Shown piece by piece: positions 6,371-14,805 of a DNA stretch of 28,200 bases. Both the position numbers and the translations under genes were made by a program. Within the stretch, counting starts at the first letter, position 1; each line of letters opens with the position of its first letter. This DNA comes from a virus, in IMG/VR virus record IMGVR_UViG_3300029265_000369, positions 1-28,200 of that record; one strand, written 5' to 3'. The notes under the pieces are model-generated. The model worked only from the letters and a program-made list of their open reading frames with translations. It was not told the origin of the DNA and did not search any database.

Positions 6371-6868
6371 TTATATAAGCGTTTCCCTTACCGTGTTTCT
6401 GTACACTTGGGTAGGCTTTGATGTTTGCTTTTCGGTTGGTCTTGATGTGTTGCGACTCGATAAGCGCAGCGTTTGATGGTAGGTGTACTTACTGGTTGGG
6501 TTGCTCGTTGCGTTTGTTGTGTTGCCCGAGTAACAAGTCAAGTAGATACCTTGAGCTGGGTCGCCTGTGTTTCGTGTAAAGGTGTCGCTATAGCAGACGT
6601 TATTGGTTACCCACCACCCTGTTTTTGACTCGCCTTCTGACAACCAGTAGAGGCCTGAAGACCCTGCTGTGAAAAAGGTAGTGTCGTAGGAGGTGGGCTT
6701 TTGTGTTGTGTACCATGTGTTGTAAGACACCAAGGCATTTGTGGAAAACGAGGTAGTTGCCTCCGTACCCACAAGGGTGTTGGCACTGCTCTCTAATGTG
6801 TTCACATCCGTATTTCTTGTGCGTGGTGCGCCGCCTGTTGCTGCCAGCCTAAACTTCTTTAGATTCAT
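6371..6868 (-). CDS. Threonine/serine/asparagine-rich tail fibre-region protein
   Basis: A 165-residue protein with 34 threonines, about one residue in five, and many Ser and Asn. It begins MNLKKFRLAATGGAPRTRNT and has an aromatic-rich middle (GLYWLSEGESKTGWWVTNN). The C-terminal 60 residues carry dense NT, TS and ST dipeptides. The start overlaps the preceding stop by four bases (ATGA). No family is recognised. Composition and position suggest a surface-exposed fibre tip or decoration. The adjacent glycosyltransferase-like gene makes modification conceivable, but this is speculation. Confidence 0.55.
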   Translation of the reverse strand: MNLKKFRLAATGGAPRTRNTDVNTLESSANTLVGTEATTSFSTNALVSYNTWYTTQKPTSYDTTFFTAGSSGLYWLSEGESKTGWWVTNNVCYSDTFTRNTGDPAQGIYLTCYSGNTTNATSNPTSKYTYHQTLRLSSRNTSRPTEKQTSKPTQVYRNTVRETLI

Positions 6869-7401
6869 CGAATCACCTTGCCGTAGAACGTCACTCCATC
6901 TGGCGTCCAGATTATTGCCCAGTCACTTCCGCTGGTTTGCAGCTCCACACCAGCAGTTAATAGGTTGGTGTTAGTGCTGCCATCAGGCGACACCCAATTA
7001 ACAACAGGCGACCATGTAGTTGCCCACGCCCCGCCATCAACCAACTCTATTAGGAACGAAGACTCCCGCCCATTGCTGGCATTAGTAATTACCGGCGACC
7101 AATTGGCTGTGTATGTGTGCTTAAATCCGTTGCTTATGGCCAAGTCAATACTGGTTCCGGTAAGGACTACGACAGTAGTACCTACATCAACCACATCTTG
7201 CATGGTGCTGCCACCGGCTCGCCGTACAAACTTTGCATCGTTCTCGGCATCTGACCCACCCACTTCTACAACAGCGCCATTGTCTTTCTTGATGAACATC
7301 TGCCCACCAATCGTGTTTATTGCTATCTCCCCCAATACCAAATCCGCAGCAGCAGGTACAGCATTGAGAGTAGCACTGCGTTTATGTTTAATTTCTATCA
7401 A
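6865..7401 (-). CDS. Short tail fibre protein
   Basis: A 178-residue protein. The N-terminus (KHKRSATLNAVPAAADLVLG, then EIAINTIGGQMFIKKDNGAV) is the widespread phage fibre N-terminal repeat in which a LxLGEIAINT strand is followed by a GQ/K-LF(I)K turn. The C-terminal part (TWSPVVNWVSPDGSTN to WIIWTPDGVTFYGKVIR-like end) resembles the C-terminal beta domain also seen at the end of the 10150-11433 fibre. The start codon is TTG at 7401, supported by AAGGAG seven to eight bases upstream. It is probably a receptor-binding or fibre tip component. Confidence 0.65.
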   Translation of the reverse strand: MIEIKHKRSATLNAVPAAADLVLGEIAINTIGGQMFIKKDNGAVVEVGGSDAENDAKFVRRAGGSTMQDVVDVGTTVVVLTGTSIDLAISNGFKHTYTANWSPVITNASNGRESSFLIELVDGGAWATTWSPVVNWVSPDGSTNTNLLTAGVELQTSGSDWAIIWTPDGVTFYGKVIR

Positions 7402-7424
7402 TGTGAAACTCCTTGTTTGTTTAA

Positions 7425-8438
7425 TTAACTTGTGTAACTTCCGTCGTTGAGGAACATCATAACGGTGTCATCTCCAACAACAGTTACTATTGGGTTTCCG
7501 GTGTGTGTACCTGTGTAGTTTGTGGTTTTTACTCTTAGGATAACTGTACCTTTTCCGCCTTTTCCGCCACGCCCTGGGTTGAAGGCACCACCTCCTCCAC
7601 CACCACCAGTATAATCACCGGCATATGCACCAGTATATCGGCCAGCGCTTGCGGGCAGTGCGTCAAAGCCATTGTTGTACCCTGTGCCGCCACTTGTTGC
7701 AGCGCCGGTTCCGCTTCTGCCGCCGCCTCCACCACCTTCGCCACCATTTCCCGCGCCGTGATTAGAGTACGTACCACCACCACCGCCGCCAGCCCAGTAC
7801 AAGTCGTAACCCAGTATGTCCGATAGGATGCCGTTTCCACCACTACCGGATTGCGTGCCAATGCCATTTCCTCCCAGTTGGTTAGACCCGCCGCCGCCAC
7901 CCGATACATAATTACTGCTGCTACTTGAGCCACCCCTAAATCCCTCGTTGACTCTGCCGATGTTCCCAACGTGAACACCACTATTTCCTCCGCCACGGCC
8001 ACCACCCGAGCCGTAGTTGCCATTATCGGGGGCCATCACGTTCCGATAGCAACCCCCACCACCACCACCATTGGAGGTAGCTATGTCATTTTGTGATGTA
8101 TACAAGCGTGAAGGGCCACCCTGGACGCCATGCGCTCTGTTGTTGCCGCCGCTCCCTCCTACGCCAACACTGATTAAGTAGTGCGTGCCTATGGGTATAG
8201 AAGGTTCTGGGTTTGCACCGCCACCGGAATCAGTACCCCAAGAAGTTCTAAGGCCACCAGCTCCACCGCCGCCGCCCATTCTTCCTCCGCCTTGCCCACC
8301 ACCACCAATAACTAGGTAGTCCATAGATGGTGCTGCGTAAGTGAATATCTCTACACCGTCTAAGATGATGGCAGACACAGTACTACCGTCTAAGGTGACA
8401 TCGGTTACGCCTGCCATATCTATAATTTGATCGGGCAT
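7425..8438 (-). CDS. Glycine-rich tail fibre adhesin 1
   Basis: A 337-residue protein. The first 40 residues form a small beta domain (VTDVTLDGSTVSAIILDGVE), then DYLVIGGGGQGGGRMGGGGG opens a long glycine-rich region (about 45-300) with many runs of four to seven Gly. It closes with KGTVILRVK and a short beta tail. This resembles the glycine-rich receptor-binding domains of phage adhesins such as T-even gp38, built from packed polyglycine II helices whose loops determine host range. The start has AGGTGA upstream. The high GC of the glycine codons creates long meaningless antisense frames. Confidence 0.75.
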   Translation of the reverse strand: MPDQIIDMAGVTDVTLDGSTVSAIILDGVEIFTYAAPSMDYLVIGGGGQGGGRMGGGGGAGGLRTSWGTDSGGGANPEPSIPIGTHYLISVGVGGSGGNNRAHGVQGGPSRLYTSQNDIATSNGGGGGGCYRNVMAPDNGNYGSGGGRGGGNSGVHVGNIGRVNEGFRGGSSSSSNYVSGGGGGSNQLGGNGIGTQSGSGGNGILSDILGYDLYWAGGGGGGTYSNHGAGNGGEGGGGGGRSGTGAATSGGTGYNNGFDALPASAGRYTGAYAGDYTGGGGGGGAFNPGRGGKGGKGTVILRVKTTNYTGTHTGNPIVTVVGDDTVMMFLNDGSYTS

Positions 8439-8445
8439 GTATCAC

Positions 8446-8688
8446 CTATGTTGTAATAGTAAGTATTGTTCCATTCATGGAATATGTAGCAGCTGCAGGG
8501 CCAACTGGACCGGGAACTGTAGAGTCGGCACCCGCCGGCCCTATCTCGCCTCTAGCACCTATGTAGTTTGAATCGTCGTACACCTCAGTCTTTATATTCC
8601 ACACATTTTTTGTAGCGTCATACTGCCAGCGCCGGCCATCAGGGTGTGTCCTTATATGGCCGTTTGCTATACCTGTTGGGAATGCCAT
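8446..8688 (-). CDS. Small collagen-like tail fibre connector
   Basis: An 80-residue protein. The N-terminus (MAFPTGIANGHIRTHPDGRR, then WQYDATKNVWNI) matches a common short phage motif found at the start of baseplate- or fibre-associated proteins. Residues about 44-65 form Gly-X-Y triplets (ARGEIGPAGAD, PGPVGPA), and the end is a short beta segment (YSMNGTILTITT). It starts after AAGGACAG and ends eight bases before the adhesin 1 gene. It probably connects or trimerises a fibre; the assignment rests on motif resemblance. Confidence 0.6.
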   Translation of the reverse strand: MAFPTGIANGHIRTHPDGRRWQYDATKNVWNIKTEVYDDSNYIGARGEIGPAGADSTVPGPVGPAAATYSMNGTILTITT

Positions 8689-8701
8689 GTTCTGTCCTTA
8701 C

Positions 8702-9250
8702 TCATTTTGTAGGAGTAGGCAACTCACCTAAAAAGGCTTCGATAGTGGGCTCTTGTCTAATGCCCGCTTTAACATCGTTTTCCACTTGATAGGTGTGTCC
8801 CCACATTTTTAAATACCATCGCGCCAAAGTCACTGAGTCGGCGTGCATGTCTAGCTCCATTTGTGACTCGTCGCCAAACAAAGGAATACCGGCACATGCT
8901 CTTGCTGATTCCATATCGTCCCAGCCGCTGTTTTGTGCGTACTCATCAAGCAGTGTTTGTACGAGTGCAGTTACTAATTGCTTCTTTTCTTCTGGCGTGG
9001 GCAGTGGCAAAAGCACAACAGTTTTTCGTTGCGTCCACACCCCATTAAGCAACTCCACATTCCCATCTTCAACACGCTCCGTGTCTTCTTCATACTCAAT
9101 AAGTTCTTGCACAACAAAGTAGATGCCATACATTGCTAAGAATGTTTCTGACATTACTTTAGGGAAAGAGGTGTTGGGGTATTCTTGCTTTAGCTGGTGC
9201 AGGTTGTACGGGTATTGCGATAGTAAATTATCAATTGTTTTTACGTACAT
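8702..9250 (-). CDS. Tail fibre assembly-like protein
   Basis: A 182-residue protein. The C-terminal half (about 91-178) has the pattern of phage fibre-associated proteins: a helix, SGWDDMESARACAG, an LFGDESQ segment, ARWYLKMWGHTYQVENDV, then an RQEPTIEAFLGELP end. This motif, with a conserved W at the chain end and a closing Pro-Thr-x-x-x-x-x-x-x-Leu-Pro, is widespread in tail fibre assembly proteins. The N-terminal half is not recognised. It lies between the two glycine-rich adhesin genes, which fits a chaperone for one or both. Confidence 0.6.
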   Translation of the reverse strand: MYVKTIDNLLSQYPYNLHQLKQEYPNTSFPKVMSETFLAMYGIYFVVQELIEYEEDTERVEDGNVELLNGVWTQRKTVVLLPLPTPEEKKQLVTALVQTLLDEYAQNSGWDDMESARACAGIPLFGDESQMELDMHADSVTLARWYLKMWGHTYQVENDVKAGIRQEPTIEAFLGELPTPTK

Positions 9251-9259
9251 ACTCTGTCC

Positions 9260-10150
9260 TTATATTTTCGTTATTGTGCAAGTGCCTACGTTGTAGCTAT
9301 ATTGGTCGTTTGATTGGCTTGTGCCTGCGTTGTAGCAGTTACCGCCTGTTGCCCCGGGTGCCCTGCCGCTGTTGCTACCGCCATTTCCACCCGTCGCACC
9401 GCCACCGCCACCGCCACCAGAGAACCCACCGCCACCACCGCCGCCGTAGCCACCGTATCCAGCCCCGTTGTGGCCAGTGCCACCCAAGTTGTCGTACCTA
9501 ATGGCCTCTCCCGGATTACCATACCCAGAACCGCTGCCGTTATGGAAGGCTCCACCGCCGCCGTTACCACCTGTACTGCTATTGGCTTCGCCACCACTCC
9601 CATCACCCTGCTCTGATGATGCGTGTCCACCATCTACCGGGGGAGTTCTGTAGTGTGTGCCACCACCGCCGCCACCGGCTATTATTAGTATGTCGGAGGT
9701 TCCACTAAAGCCTTCTTTGCAGACAGATGATGCCCCTCCCCCACCCGCTTGTCCGTATTGACTGTTACCGCCATTACCGCCTTGCTTGGCTACAACTATC
9801 TCTAGCTTCTGCCCTTTTAGTAATGCAAAGTTGCCCTCTATTTTCCTGCCGTAGCCGCCGGTGGCGTAGCCAGTGAGTCCGTAGTTGTTCTTGCCTGCTC
9901 CGGAACAACCAGCACAAATAATTCTGTAGGTGCCATCAGCCGGCACAGTCCACAGTTGCTTACCTTCCACAACAGTAAACATGCCGGTATCAACCAGCCA
10001 CGGGTTTGCGCTTGTGTCGTAGTTGGCTATCAAGTCTGAGTACGTTGGCGCGGCGATGCCTTGCACTTCAGACCCAGAGTTGAACTGGAATGTGGTGAAG
10101 TCATACAGGTCACCGCCACTCGATACTGCTAATAATTTTCTTGATAGCAT
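9260..10150 (-). CDS. Glycine-rich tail fibre adhesin 2
   Basis: A 296-residue protein. Residues about 60-85 (LWTVPADGTYRIICAGCSGA) followed by a Gly-rich segment, LLKGQKLEIVVAKQGGNGGN and DILIIAGGGGGG match the layout of the glycine-rich domain family also seen in ALK/LTK receptors (PF12810 type). It then has about 100 residues of Gly-rich sequence with Ser, Asn, Tyr and His loops and ends with YNVGTCTITKI. The start overlaps the upstream stop (TAATG). It is a second, unrelated-looking adhesin of the same design as 7425-8438 and probably contacts the host surface. Confidence 0.75.
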   Translation of the reverse strand: MLSRKLLAVSSGGDLYDFTTFQFNSGSEVQGIAAPTYSDLIANYDTSANPWLVDTGMFTVVEGKQLWTVPADGTYRIICAGCSGAGKNNYGLTGYATGGYGRKIEGNFALLKGQKLEIVVAKQGGNGGNSQYGQAGGGGASSVCKEGFSGTSDILIIAGGGGGGTHYRTPPVDGGHASSEQGDGSGGEANSSTGGNGGGGAFHNGSGSGYGNPGEAIRYDNLGGTGHNGAGYGGYGGGGGGGFSGGGGGGGATGGNGGSNSGRAPGATGGNCYNAGTSQSNDQYSYNVGTCTITKI

Positions 10151-11433
10151 TACGCATCCCCTACCCTAGAGCCAAATAAATCGCCTGCCACTTTCCACAA
10201 AACGACAAAGGTAGGTTCTGTCGCGTTAAGTGTGGGCGCAACCCCACCCTCTGTTTTCCAATTGACAGATGGCCATGTCACTGAATAATCAGAACCGTCA
10301 TCTATCATTAAGGTGATGCTGGTGTTGTCGGCAAAACTGTCGGTAGGTGTGCTGTTGTTTGTAAGCACCCAGCTTTGTAAGGTTCCAGCAGTTGCACTTA
10401 GCGCCGGGGTGACACCTGTGATTGCAGCGTAGCCTTCTGTTAATGAGCCAACAAAGACTGCATTGGTTTTTAGAGCTCTTAGTTCATCTTGCGCATCCAC
10501 ATAGGTCACATCGGCTTTTAGATCCGTACCTACCACAGCAGCACTTATCTGAACCCAAGAGGAAGATTGTTGCTGGTATAGCACCTCATCGTCTGTGTCT
10601 AACCAAAATGTACCGTCCGGTTTTTCTGTTGGTGCTGTGGTGCCAGAAAAGAACTGTGTACCTACGGCACCGGGAACGGGTACTTCCCAGATGTACGTAC
10701 CGGCTATTGCACTAGAGGTAAGCACTTTGCCCACACTGTCTGTGCCATTGGCAGGTACGTGGTTGTTGCCATCACCAGTGGGGTGTGTGTAGTTGGCAAG
10801 GCCGGCCAACTTGGTAAAATCTGATGCACTCATCTTGCCGTCAACTGAGTCTGTTGCTAAAGGTATTGTGCCTCCTGCTAGAACCAGCCAATCTGTTCCG
10901 TCAAACCGGTAGATAATATCAACATCGTCTACGCTGGCTGTCCAACCCTCTTGTGCTGCTGAGTACGTTGTGGCTAAGTCACCAAAGGTTGCAACACCCT
11001 CTTTCCAATCGAGGTCTGATACTACGCCACTGATGGCGTTGTCCACTTCATTTTTGGTGTACGTGTCTGACTGTGGCGAGTAAAAGTCACTGGCCTCTCC
11101 CGCCAGCGTAAGCGCATTAATACTGGTGTGCTGTGCAAGGTTAGCTTGCAGCGATGCAGGGCTTACTGTTTTGTCTTGATCTGTGCCTGCATTGACTTCA
11201 ACTTGCGTTGCAATCTGTATAATACCCCGGGCCAGTTTTGTTGCATCAGGGGTGCCAAGCGCATCAATAGTTGCTTTGAGCGTGGCTGGTGTTATTACTT
11301 TCTCTGCATCAATGCCTGCTAACGCTTCTTCCAGCGTAGCGAGAACTACTGCACCCTGATCTAGCTCGGATGCATCAATGGCATTAAGGTGAACGAAGTC
11401 AGCGAGTTGCCTAGATTTTGAAATGTTCGGCAT
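10150..11433 (-). CDS. Long tail fibre protein
   Basis: A 427-residue protein starting after AAGGAGG. Two copies of the common fibre repeat occur: GAVVLATLEEALAGIDAEKV and GIIQIATQVEVNAGTDQDKT, each followed by (I/V)(T/S)PA(T/S)L. Later parts are beta-rich (FWLDTDDEVLYQQQSSSWVQ, a frequent fibre motif), and the C-terminal 70 residues (DDGSDYSVTWPSVNWKTEGG, then APTLNATEPTF) form a domain common at fibre ends. It is likely a trimeric fibre linking the baseplate to adhesin 2. Confidence 0.75.
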   Translation of the reverse strand: MPNISKSRQLADFVHLNAIDASELDQGAVVLATLEEALAGIDAEKVITPATLKATIDALGTPDATKLARGIIQIATQVEVNAGTDQDKTVSPASLQANLAQHTSINALTLAGEASDFYSPQSDTYTKNEVDNAISGVVSDLDWKEGVATFGDLATTYSAAQEGWTASVDDVDIIYRFDGTDWLVLAGGTIPLATDSVDGKMSASDFTKLAGLANYTHPTGDGNNHVPANGTDSVGKVLTSSAIAGTYIWEVPVPGAVGTQFFSGTTAPTEKPDGTFWLDTDDEVLYQQQSSSWVQISAAVVGTDLKADVTYVDAQDELRALKTNAVFVGSLTEGYAAITGVTPALSATAGTLQSWVLTNNSTPTDSFADNTSITLMIDDGSDYSVTWPSVNWKTEGGVAPTLNATEPTFVVLWKVAGDLFGSRVGDA

Positions 11434-11443
11434 AAATACCTCC

Positions 11444-11863
11444 TTATGCTCCGGTCACGGTAGTCAATAAACCATTGGTGTACCCGTAGGTTTTGGTGAA
11501 CTTGGTTGTTGTGCCATCGACCTCTGTATACACAATGCTCGTTATACCATCACCGCCGTAGCTGTGTGTGGCAGTTGAGCCTTGCGAATAGGTTATGACG
11601 TTGGTGGTGTTGTCACCGTTGTAAGTAATATTGGTGATGTCAGCAACCCGCAAGAATGCCAGCGGGTCAATAAAAGCTTCACCGTATATTGCACGCATGG
11701 TTTGCGGGGTAATTACCTTGCCTGCATTAACACCGTTCCTTACTTCAGTACCCGAGGCGAGTTGAACAACACCTTTAACAAACAGTGTTGCGTCAACCAG
11801 TTCGGTGTGTGCTGTCACTACTTCAGATATATTGTCGGCTAGGTCACGCGCTTTGCTGGTCAC
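11444..11863 (-). CDS. Small tail fibre protein
   Basis: A 139-residue protein containing one copy of the fibre repeat (GVVQLASGTEVRNGVNAGKV, then ITPQTMRA), as in the neighbouring 10150-11433 protein, followed by a short beta-rich C-terminal region (TYNGDNTTNVITYSQGSTAT). The start codon is GTG at 11863, overlapping the upstream stop (TAGTG), with GGAGG nine bases in front. Its relation to the longer fibre suggests duplication of a fibre module. It could form an intermediate segment between the baseplate-attached fibre and the long fibre. Confidence 0.65.
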   Translation of the reverse strand: MTSKARDLADNISEVVTAHTELVDATLFVKGVVQLASGTEVRNGVNAGKVITPQTMRAIYGEAFIDPLAFLRVADITNITYNGDNTTNVITYSQGSTATHSYGGDGITSIVYTEVDGTTTKFTKTYGYTNGLLTTVTGA

Positions 11864-12654
11864 TAGTATGTACCTCCGTCAATTTCTGAGTACGCTGTTC
11901 CCCAAGCAGTAATAACAAGCAAATCGTTTTGTTCATCAAGTGCTGCACCGGTTAGTACGATGTTAGAGCCATCGGGCCGAGTGAAGTCACCTGTTGAAAG
12001 CCTAAACCCGTTGAGGTACACATGGATGACATCGCCACCATCGTAGGCAAAGGCAAAAGTGTCTTGACCCTGTGCACCGGTAAACTCTACTGTACGAACG
12101 ATGCCGGCCTTGGCATTGTCTGTACCTGCACCAAACAAGCCGGTGAAGAAATCAGAACTGCGCGCTTCTTTGGATGGATCACCCGTACCCACTTCACCGA
12201 GTAGGTTGACGCCCCAGCGATTCGTGTCATGGAAGAACTGGAAGATGCCATTGGTGGTGTCTAACTCGAACGTGCTGAACGAGGGCATCACAATAGGCAA
12301 GCCATTGCCCACAACTGTCGCGGGTATGATGGAGAAGTCGGTGTCTTGGCTTTGCAAGATAGTGACACTTTGCCCAGGCACAGCATCGTTAGGCAGGTAG
12401 ACAACATCACCGGCGTTCACTACGTTAATAGAACCGACTTCGAGCGTGGTGCCATCAACCGTTTGCACATGCTCGTTGGATCGCCTAAGCCATGTTGCAA
12501 AGTTATTTTGAATCCAGTTCATGTGTTGCAGCAACGGAATCTCTTGCTCCCAACCCTCTGTCTTTGACTGCGTATCTGGTTCTAGCTTGTTGGGCGAACC
12601 GCCGCCAATATCTGCAATATCAGTCGTTGCCCACTGTGGAAATTTAAGAGCCAT
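11863..12654 (-). CDS. Tail fibre N-terminal (baseplate-attached) protein
   Basis: A 263-residue protein whose N-terminus (GSPNKLEPDTQSKTEGWEQE, then PLLQHMNWIQNNFATWLRRS) matches the baseplate-proximal start of many phage fibres, in which a (K/R)xxPxxxxxxxGW segment precedes a QxxNWxxxxFxxW helix. Residues 65-180 are beta-rich, and the C-terminal region (DVIHVYLNGFRLSTGDFTRP) resembles the fibre motif VxVxLNGxxLxxGxDY found in other phages. The ribosome-binding site AGAGG is present. It directly follows the DUF2612 baseplate gene, where the first fibre gene is expected. Confidence 0.75.
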   Translation of the reverse strand: MALKFPQWATTDIADIGGGSPNKLEPDTQSKTEGWEQEIPLLQHMNWIQNNFATWLRRSNEHVQTVDGTTLEVGSINVVNAGDVVYLPNDAVPGQSVTILQSQDTDFSIIPATVVGNGLPIVMPSFSTFELDTTNGIFQFFHDTNRWGVNLLGEVGTGDPSKEARSSDFFTGLFGAGTDNAKAGIVRTVEFTGAQGQDTFAFAYDGGDVIHVYLNGFRLSTGDFTRPDGSNIVLTGAALDEQNDLLVITAWGTAYSEIDGGTY

Positions 12655-12662
12655 AAATACCT

Positions 12663-13307
12663 CTAGGTGTTATATATGATTGGGCCATCTACGTCTGAGT
12701 AATCAACCTGTATACCGGCTGGCTTGGGCATTCCGCGATTAGCGATTAGCTCTTTCTCTGTAGGGCTTAATTGTTTGGGGAAGTACACGCTATAGCTGAG
12801 TGCACCGTTCGTGTTCTCGGTGATCGTGCAATCATCGTTTGTTGTCACAACTAGCAACAACAATTCGCGCATGTTGTTCACTGACAACAAGGATGTATTG
12901 ATAATGATCTTGGCTCGAAGCAACTTTCTATACAGCCTGTCTGACAATGGCGTTAGTGCATTGACACGCAATTGATCGGACTCTGACTTCCACTCACCAC
13001 CTTGTGCGTTTGACGGTGTACCAAAGGACAAAGCCACGGCATTGCCGTTCCAACCAAAGTTAGCAAAGGGCACTTCAATAGGTGTGCGCTTGGCCCCCAA
13101 GTACTCGCCAATGTATTCTAAGTTTAAGCCACCGGCACTGGACAAGTTACGCCCTGTGCGTATTTGTGTGTGTGCAATTTGCAACTCCTCAAGTTTCTTA
13201 AAGAGGATTTCACAGTAGGCCTTAAACTTAGGTGAGTCTTGGTACTGAGAGATAAGCAATGTGCGAAAGCGTTCTATAGCGGGTGTGTCTAAATCATACA
13301 GTGCCAT
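12663..13307 (-). CDS. Baseplate protein, DUF2612 type
   Basis: A 214-residue protein resembling the DUF2612 phage family, which takes the place of P2 gpI. It begins with a helical part (AIERFRTLLISQYQDSPKFK), then LNLEYIGEYLGAKR, a recognisable family segment, and later RLYRKLLRAKIIINTSLLSV with a C-terminal alpha/beta domain ending in GMPKPAGIQVDYSD. It probably sits at the outer edge of the baseplate and joins fibres to the wedges. The start is preceded by a modest GGGG, five bases after the gpJ-like stop. Confidence 0.75.
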   Translation of the reverse strand: MALYDLDTPAIERFRTLLISQYQDSPKFKAYCEILFKKLEELQIAHTQIRTGRNLSSAGGLNLEYIGEYLGAKRTPIEVPFANFGWNGNAVALSFGTPSNAQGGEWKSESDQLRVNALTPLSDRLYRKLLRAKIIINTSLLSVNNMRELLLLVVTTNDDCTITENTNGALSYSVYFPKQLSPTEKELIANRGMPKPAGIQVDYSDVDGPIIYNT

Positions 13308-13311
13308 ACCA

Positions 13312-14442
13312 TTACCCCGCCACTATGGTTATGTCATCGGCAGTAGTGATCGCCACCGCATCTTTTGCAATAGCAAAGTCAACGGCTGCTTCAGAGCCGG
13401 GAGTGCCAAGCAAGATGCTAGGGAATGCAAGCCCGGGCTCTGCTGCTAATGCCACAAACAAATCAGACCACACAATGTCTTGCCCAATAGTACGGGTAGC
13501 TATGTGCCCCAAGATTGCATTGCGAATATCGGCTTCATACGTTGGCCTAGCGTTTTCACGTATGCGTACATTGATGCTGACACTCACGGTTGTTTGTGTG
13601 GGTCGATCAAAGTTGATGTCGTGTGCGTCAGAGCCACTGTCCAATACCGACATAGTGGTTGCACCAAAGGTGGTGACGCCCACTGTCTTGTTGTTGAAGA
13701 TGGTTTCTGCTATCTCTACATCGGTGCCATCTTGTACGATCACTCGAACACTGTGGGCCGGTTGCCCATCTACCACACTGTCGCTGTCGTTCTCAACCAC
13801 ATGCACTTTGTCAATACCGTTAGCGGCAAAGGCTGAGTACAATGCATCAAGCGTACTGGTGCCACGCGATACGGTACTGGACAATAGCCTTGCTCTAAAC
13901 ACGGCATCGGATTCTGTCTCGTAACCTACAATGCCTTCAACGGTATTGGTTGCTGTTGTCCAGCCGTTGATTAGTGTGTAGGGCTCAGTGATTGCACCGA
14001 CACCGACATTGAGGTTGCCATAGTTAACCGCTTCGCACGGGGTGCCTGTTGAAGGCAATGTAGCCACGGCCAACGTAGAGAACAGATCGCCTGCCTCATT
14101 GCTTACCAAGGAACCGGACGGTATCTGCAAGCCGGCAAACCCGTCTAAGTTTACGGACACTGTGGCCAGTATGCCTTCCTTTCTGTTCAGGCCAAATAAC
14201 TCGGCTGCATTGTCTAGGCCTACGCCATATGTTTTGGACGGTACAAAAGTCTTGGAGCTGGCTTCAGCTAACAACCACTGGTTAGCCAGGGCATCGGCAA
14301 AGATAGCAATGAGCTGCCCATCGGGACTCTCTGTTGTGGTATCAAAGTCAGCACCAAATGTTGCTTCAAAGGAAGCAGATAATTCTGTCATAATTTCATC
14401 GTAGGTTTTTATTTCAAAACCATTAACGGTTACACCAGCCAT
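13312..14442 (-). CDS. Baseplate wedge protein, gpJ/Mu gp47 type
   Basis: A 376-residue baseplate J-family protein. Typical features are the N-terminal TYDEIMTELSASFEATFGAD, DTTTESPDGQLIAIFADALA, the AAELFGLNRKEG segment, the beta stretch with IPSGSLVSNEAGDLFST, and ESDAVFRARLLSSTVSRGTS. The C-terminal domain (QTTVSVSINVRIRENARPTY) is also usual in this family. These proteins form the wedge ring around the hub. The start is supported by AGGAGG. Length is within the family's usual range. It lies in the canonical order gp46-like, J, then I-like. Confidence 0.9.
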   Translation of the reverse strand: MAGVTVNGFEIKTYDEIMTELSASFEATFGADFDTTTESPDGQLIAIFADALANQWLLAEASSKTFVPSKTYGVGLDNAAELFGLNRKEGILATVSVNLDGFAGLQIPSGSLVSNEAGDLFSTLAVATLPSTGTPCEAVNYGNLNVGVGAITEPYTLINGWTTATNTVEGIVGYETESDAVFRARLLSSTVSRGTSTLDALYSAFAANGIDKVHVVENDSDSVVDGQPAHSVRVIVQDGTDVEIAETIFNNKTVGVTTFGATTMSVLDSGSDAHDINFDRPTQTTVSVSINVRIRENARPTYEADIRNAILGHIATRTIGQDIVWSDLFVALAAEPGLAFPSILLGTPGSEAAVDFAIAKDAVAITTADDITIVAG

Positions 14443-14451
14443 GCGGCCTCC

Positions 14452-14805
14452 TTATATTGTTGCTGTTGATGCGAATGATTCGCCAAAGTCTGTTGTACCG
14501 GCAAAGGTTACGGTAAGCCGGCGCGCTGCCCTGTCTACTTGTGTACTCATCGAATCAAGAGACTTGACGCCATTAGTACTAACAATGGTTTTGGCAATGT
14601 ACGATTCAATAGTGGGTAGGTCGTAGTTGTTAACGAACACACTATCAAACCACGGCACACCAACACTGCCTTCTCTGTACCACTCCCCTTTAATTGTTTG
14701 CAGCCTTGATCGTACAAGCTGTGCTACTTGGGGTGATTTTGTTACTCGCCTGACCCTGTTGGTGATGTCTAAATCCCAGTCGGACGTTAAATAAAAGTTG
14801 GACAT
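14452..14805 (-). CDS. Baseplate wedge protein, Mu gp46/gp25 type
   Basis: A 117-residue protein with the pattern of the gp46/GpW-gp25 group: an N-terminal SDWDLDITNRVRRVTKSPQV, QLVRSRLQTIKGEWYREGSV, GVPWFDSVF and a C-terminal beta strand pair (RAARRLTVTFAGTT). In Mu and T4 relatives this protein bridges the tail sheath to the baseplate wedge. The start overlaps the upstream stop (TAATG) and has AGGAGGG eight bases upstream. Its place next to the gpJ-like gene is the family's normal setting. Confidence 0.85.
   Translation of the reverse strand: MSNFYLTSDWDLDITNRVRRVTKSPQVAQLVRSRLQTIKGEWYREGSVGVPWFDSVFVNNYDLPTIESYIAKTIVSTNGVKSLDSMSTQVDRAARRLTVTFAGTTDFGESFASTATI

Noticed and set aside
7535-8023. 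Long frame inside the glycine-rich adhesin 1 gene
   Set aside because: A by-product of repeated Gly codons; the glycine-rich frame has the start signal and domain structure.
9286-9633. Alternative frame inside adhesin 2
   Set aside because: Low-complexity Val/Ala/Thr sequence created by repeated Gly codons in another frame.
13283-13924. 213-residue plus-strand ORF opposite the gpJ-like gene
   Set aside because: Antisense to a confidently identified baseplate gene, with no ribosome-binding site and low-complexity composition.
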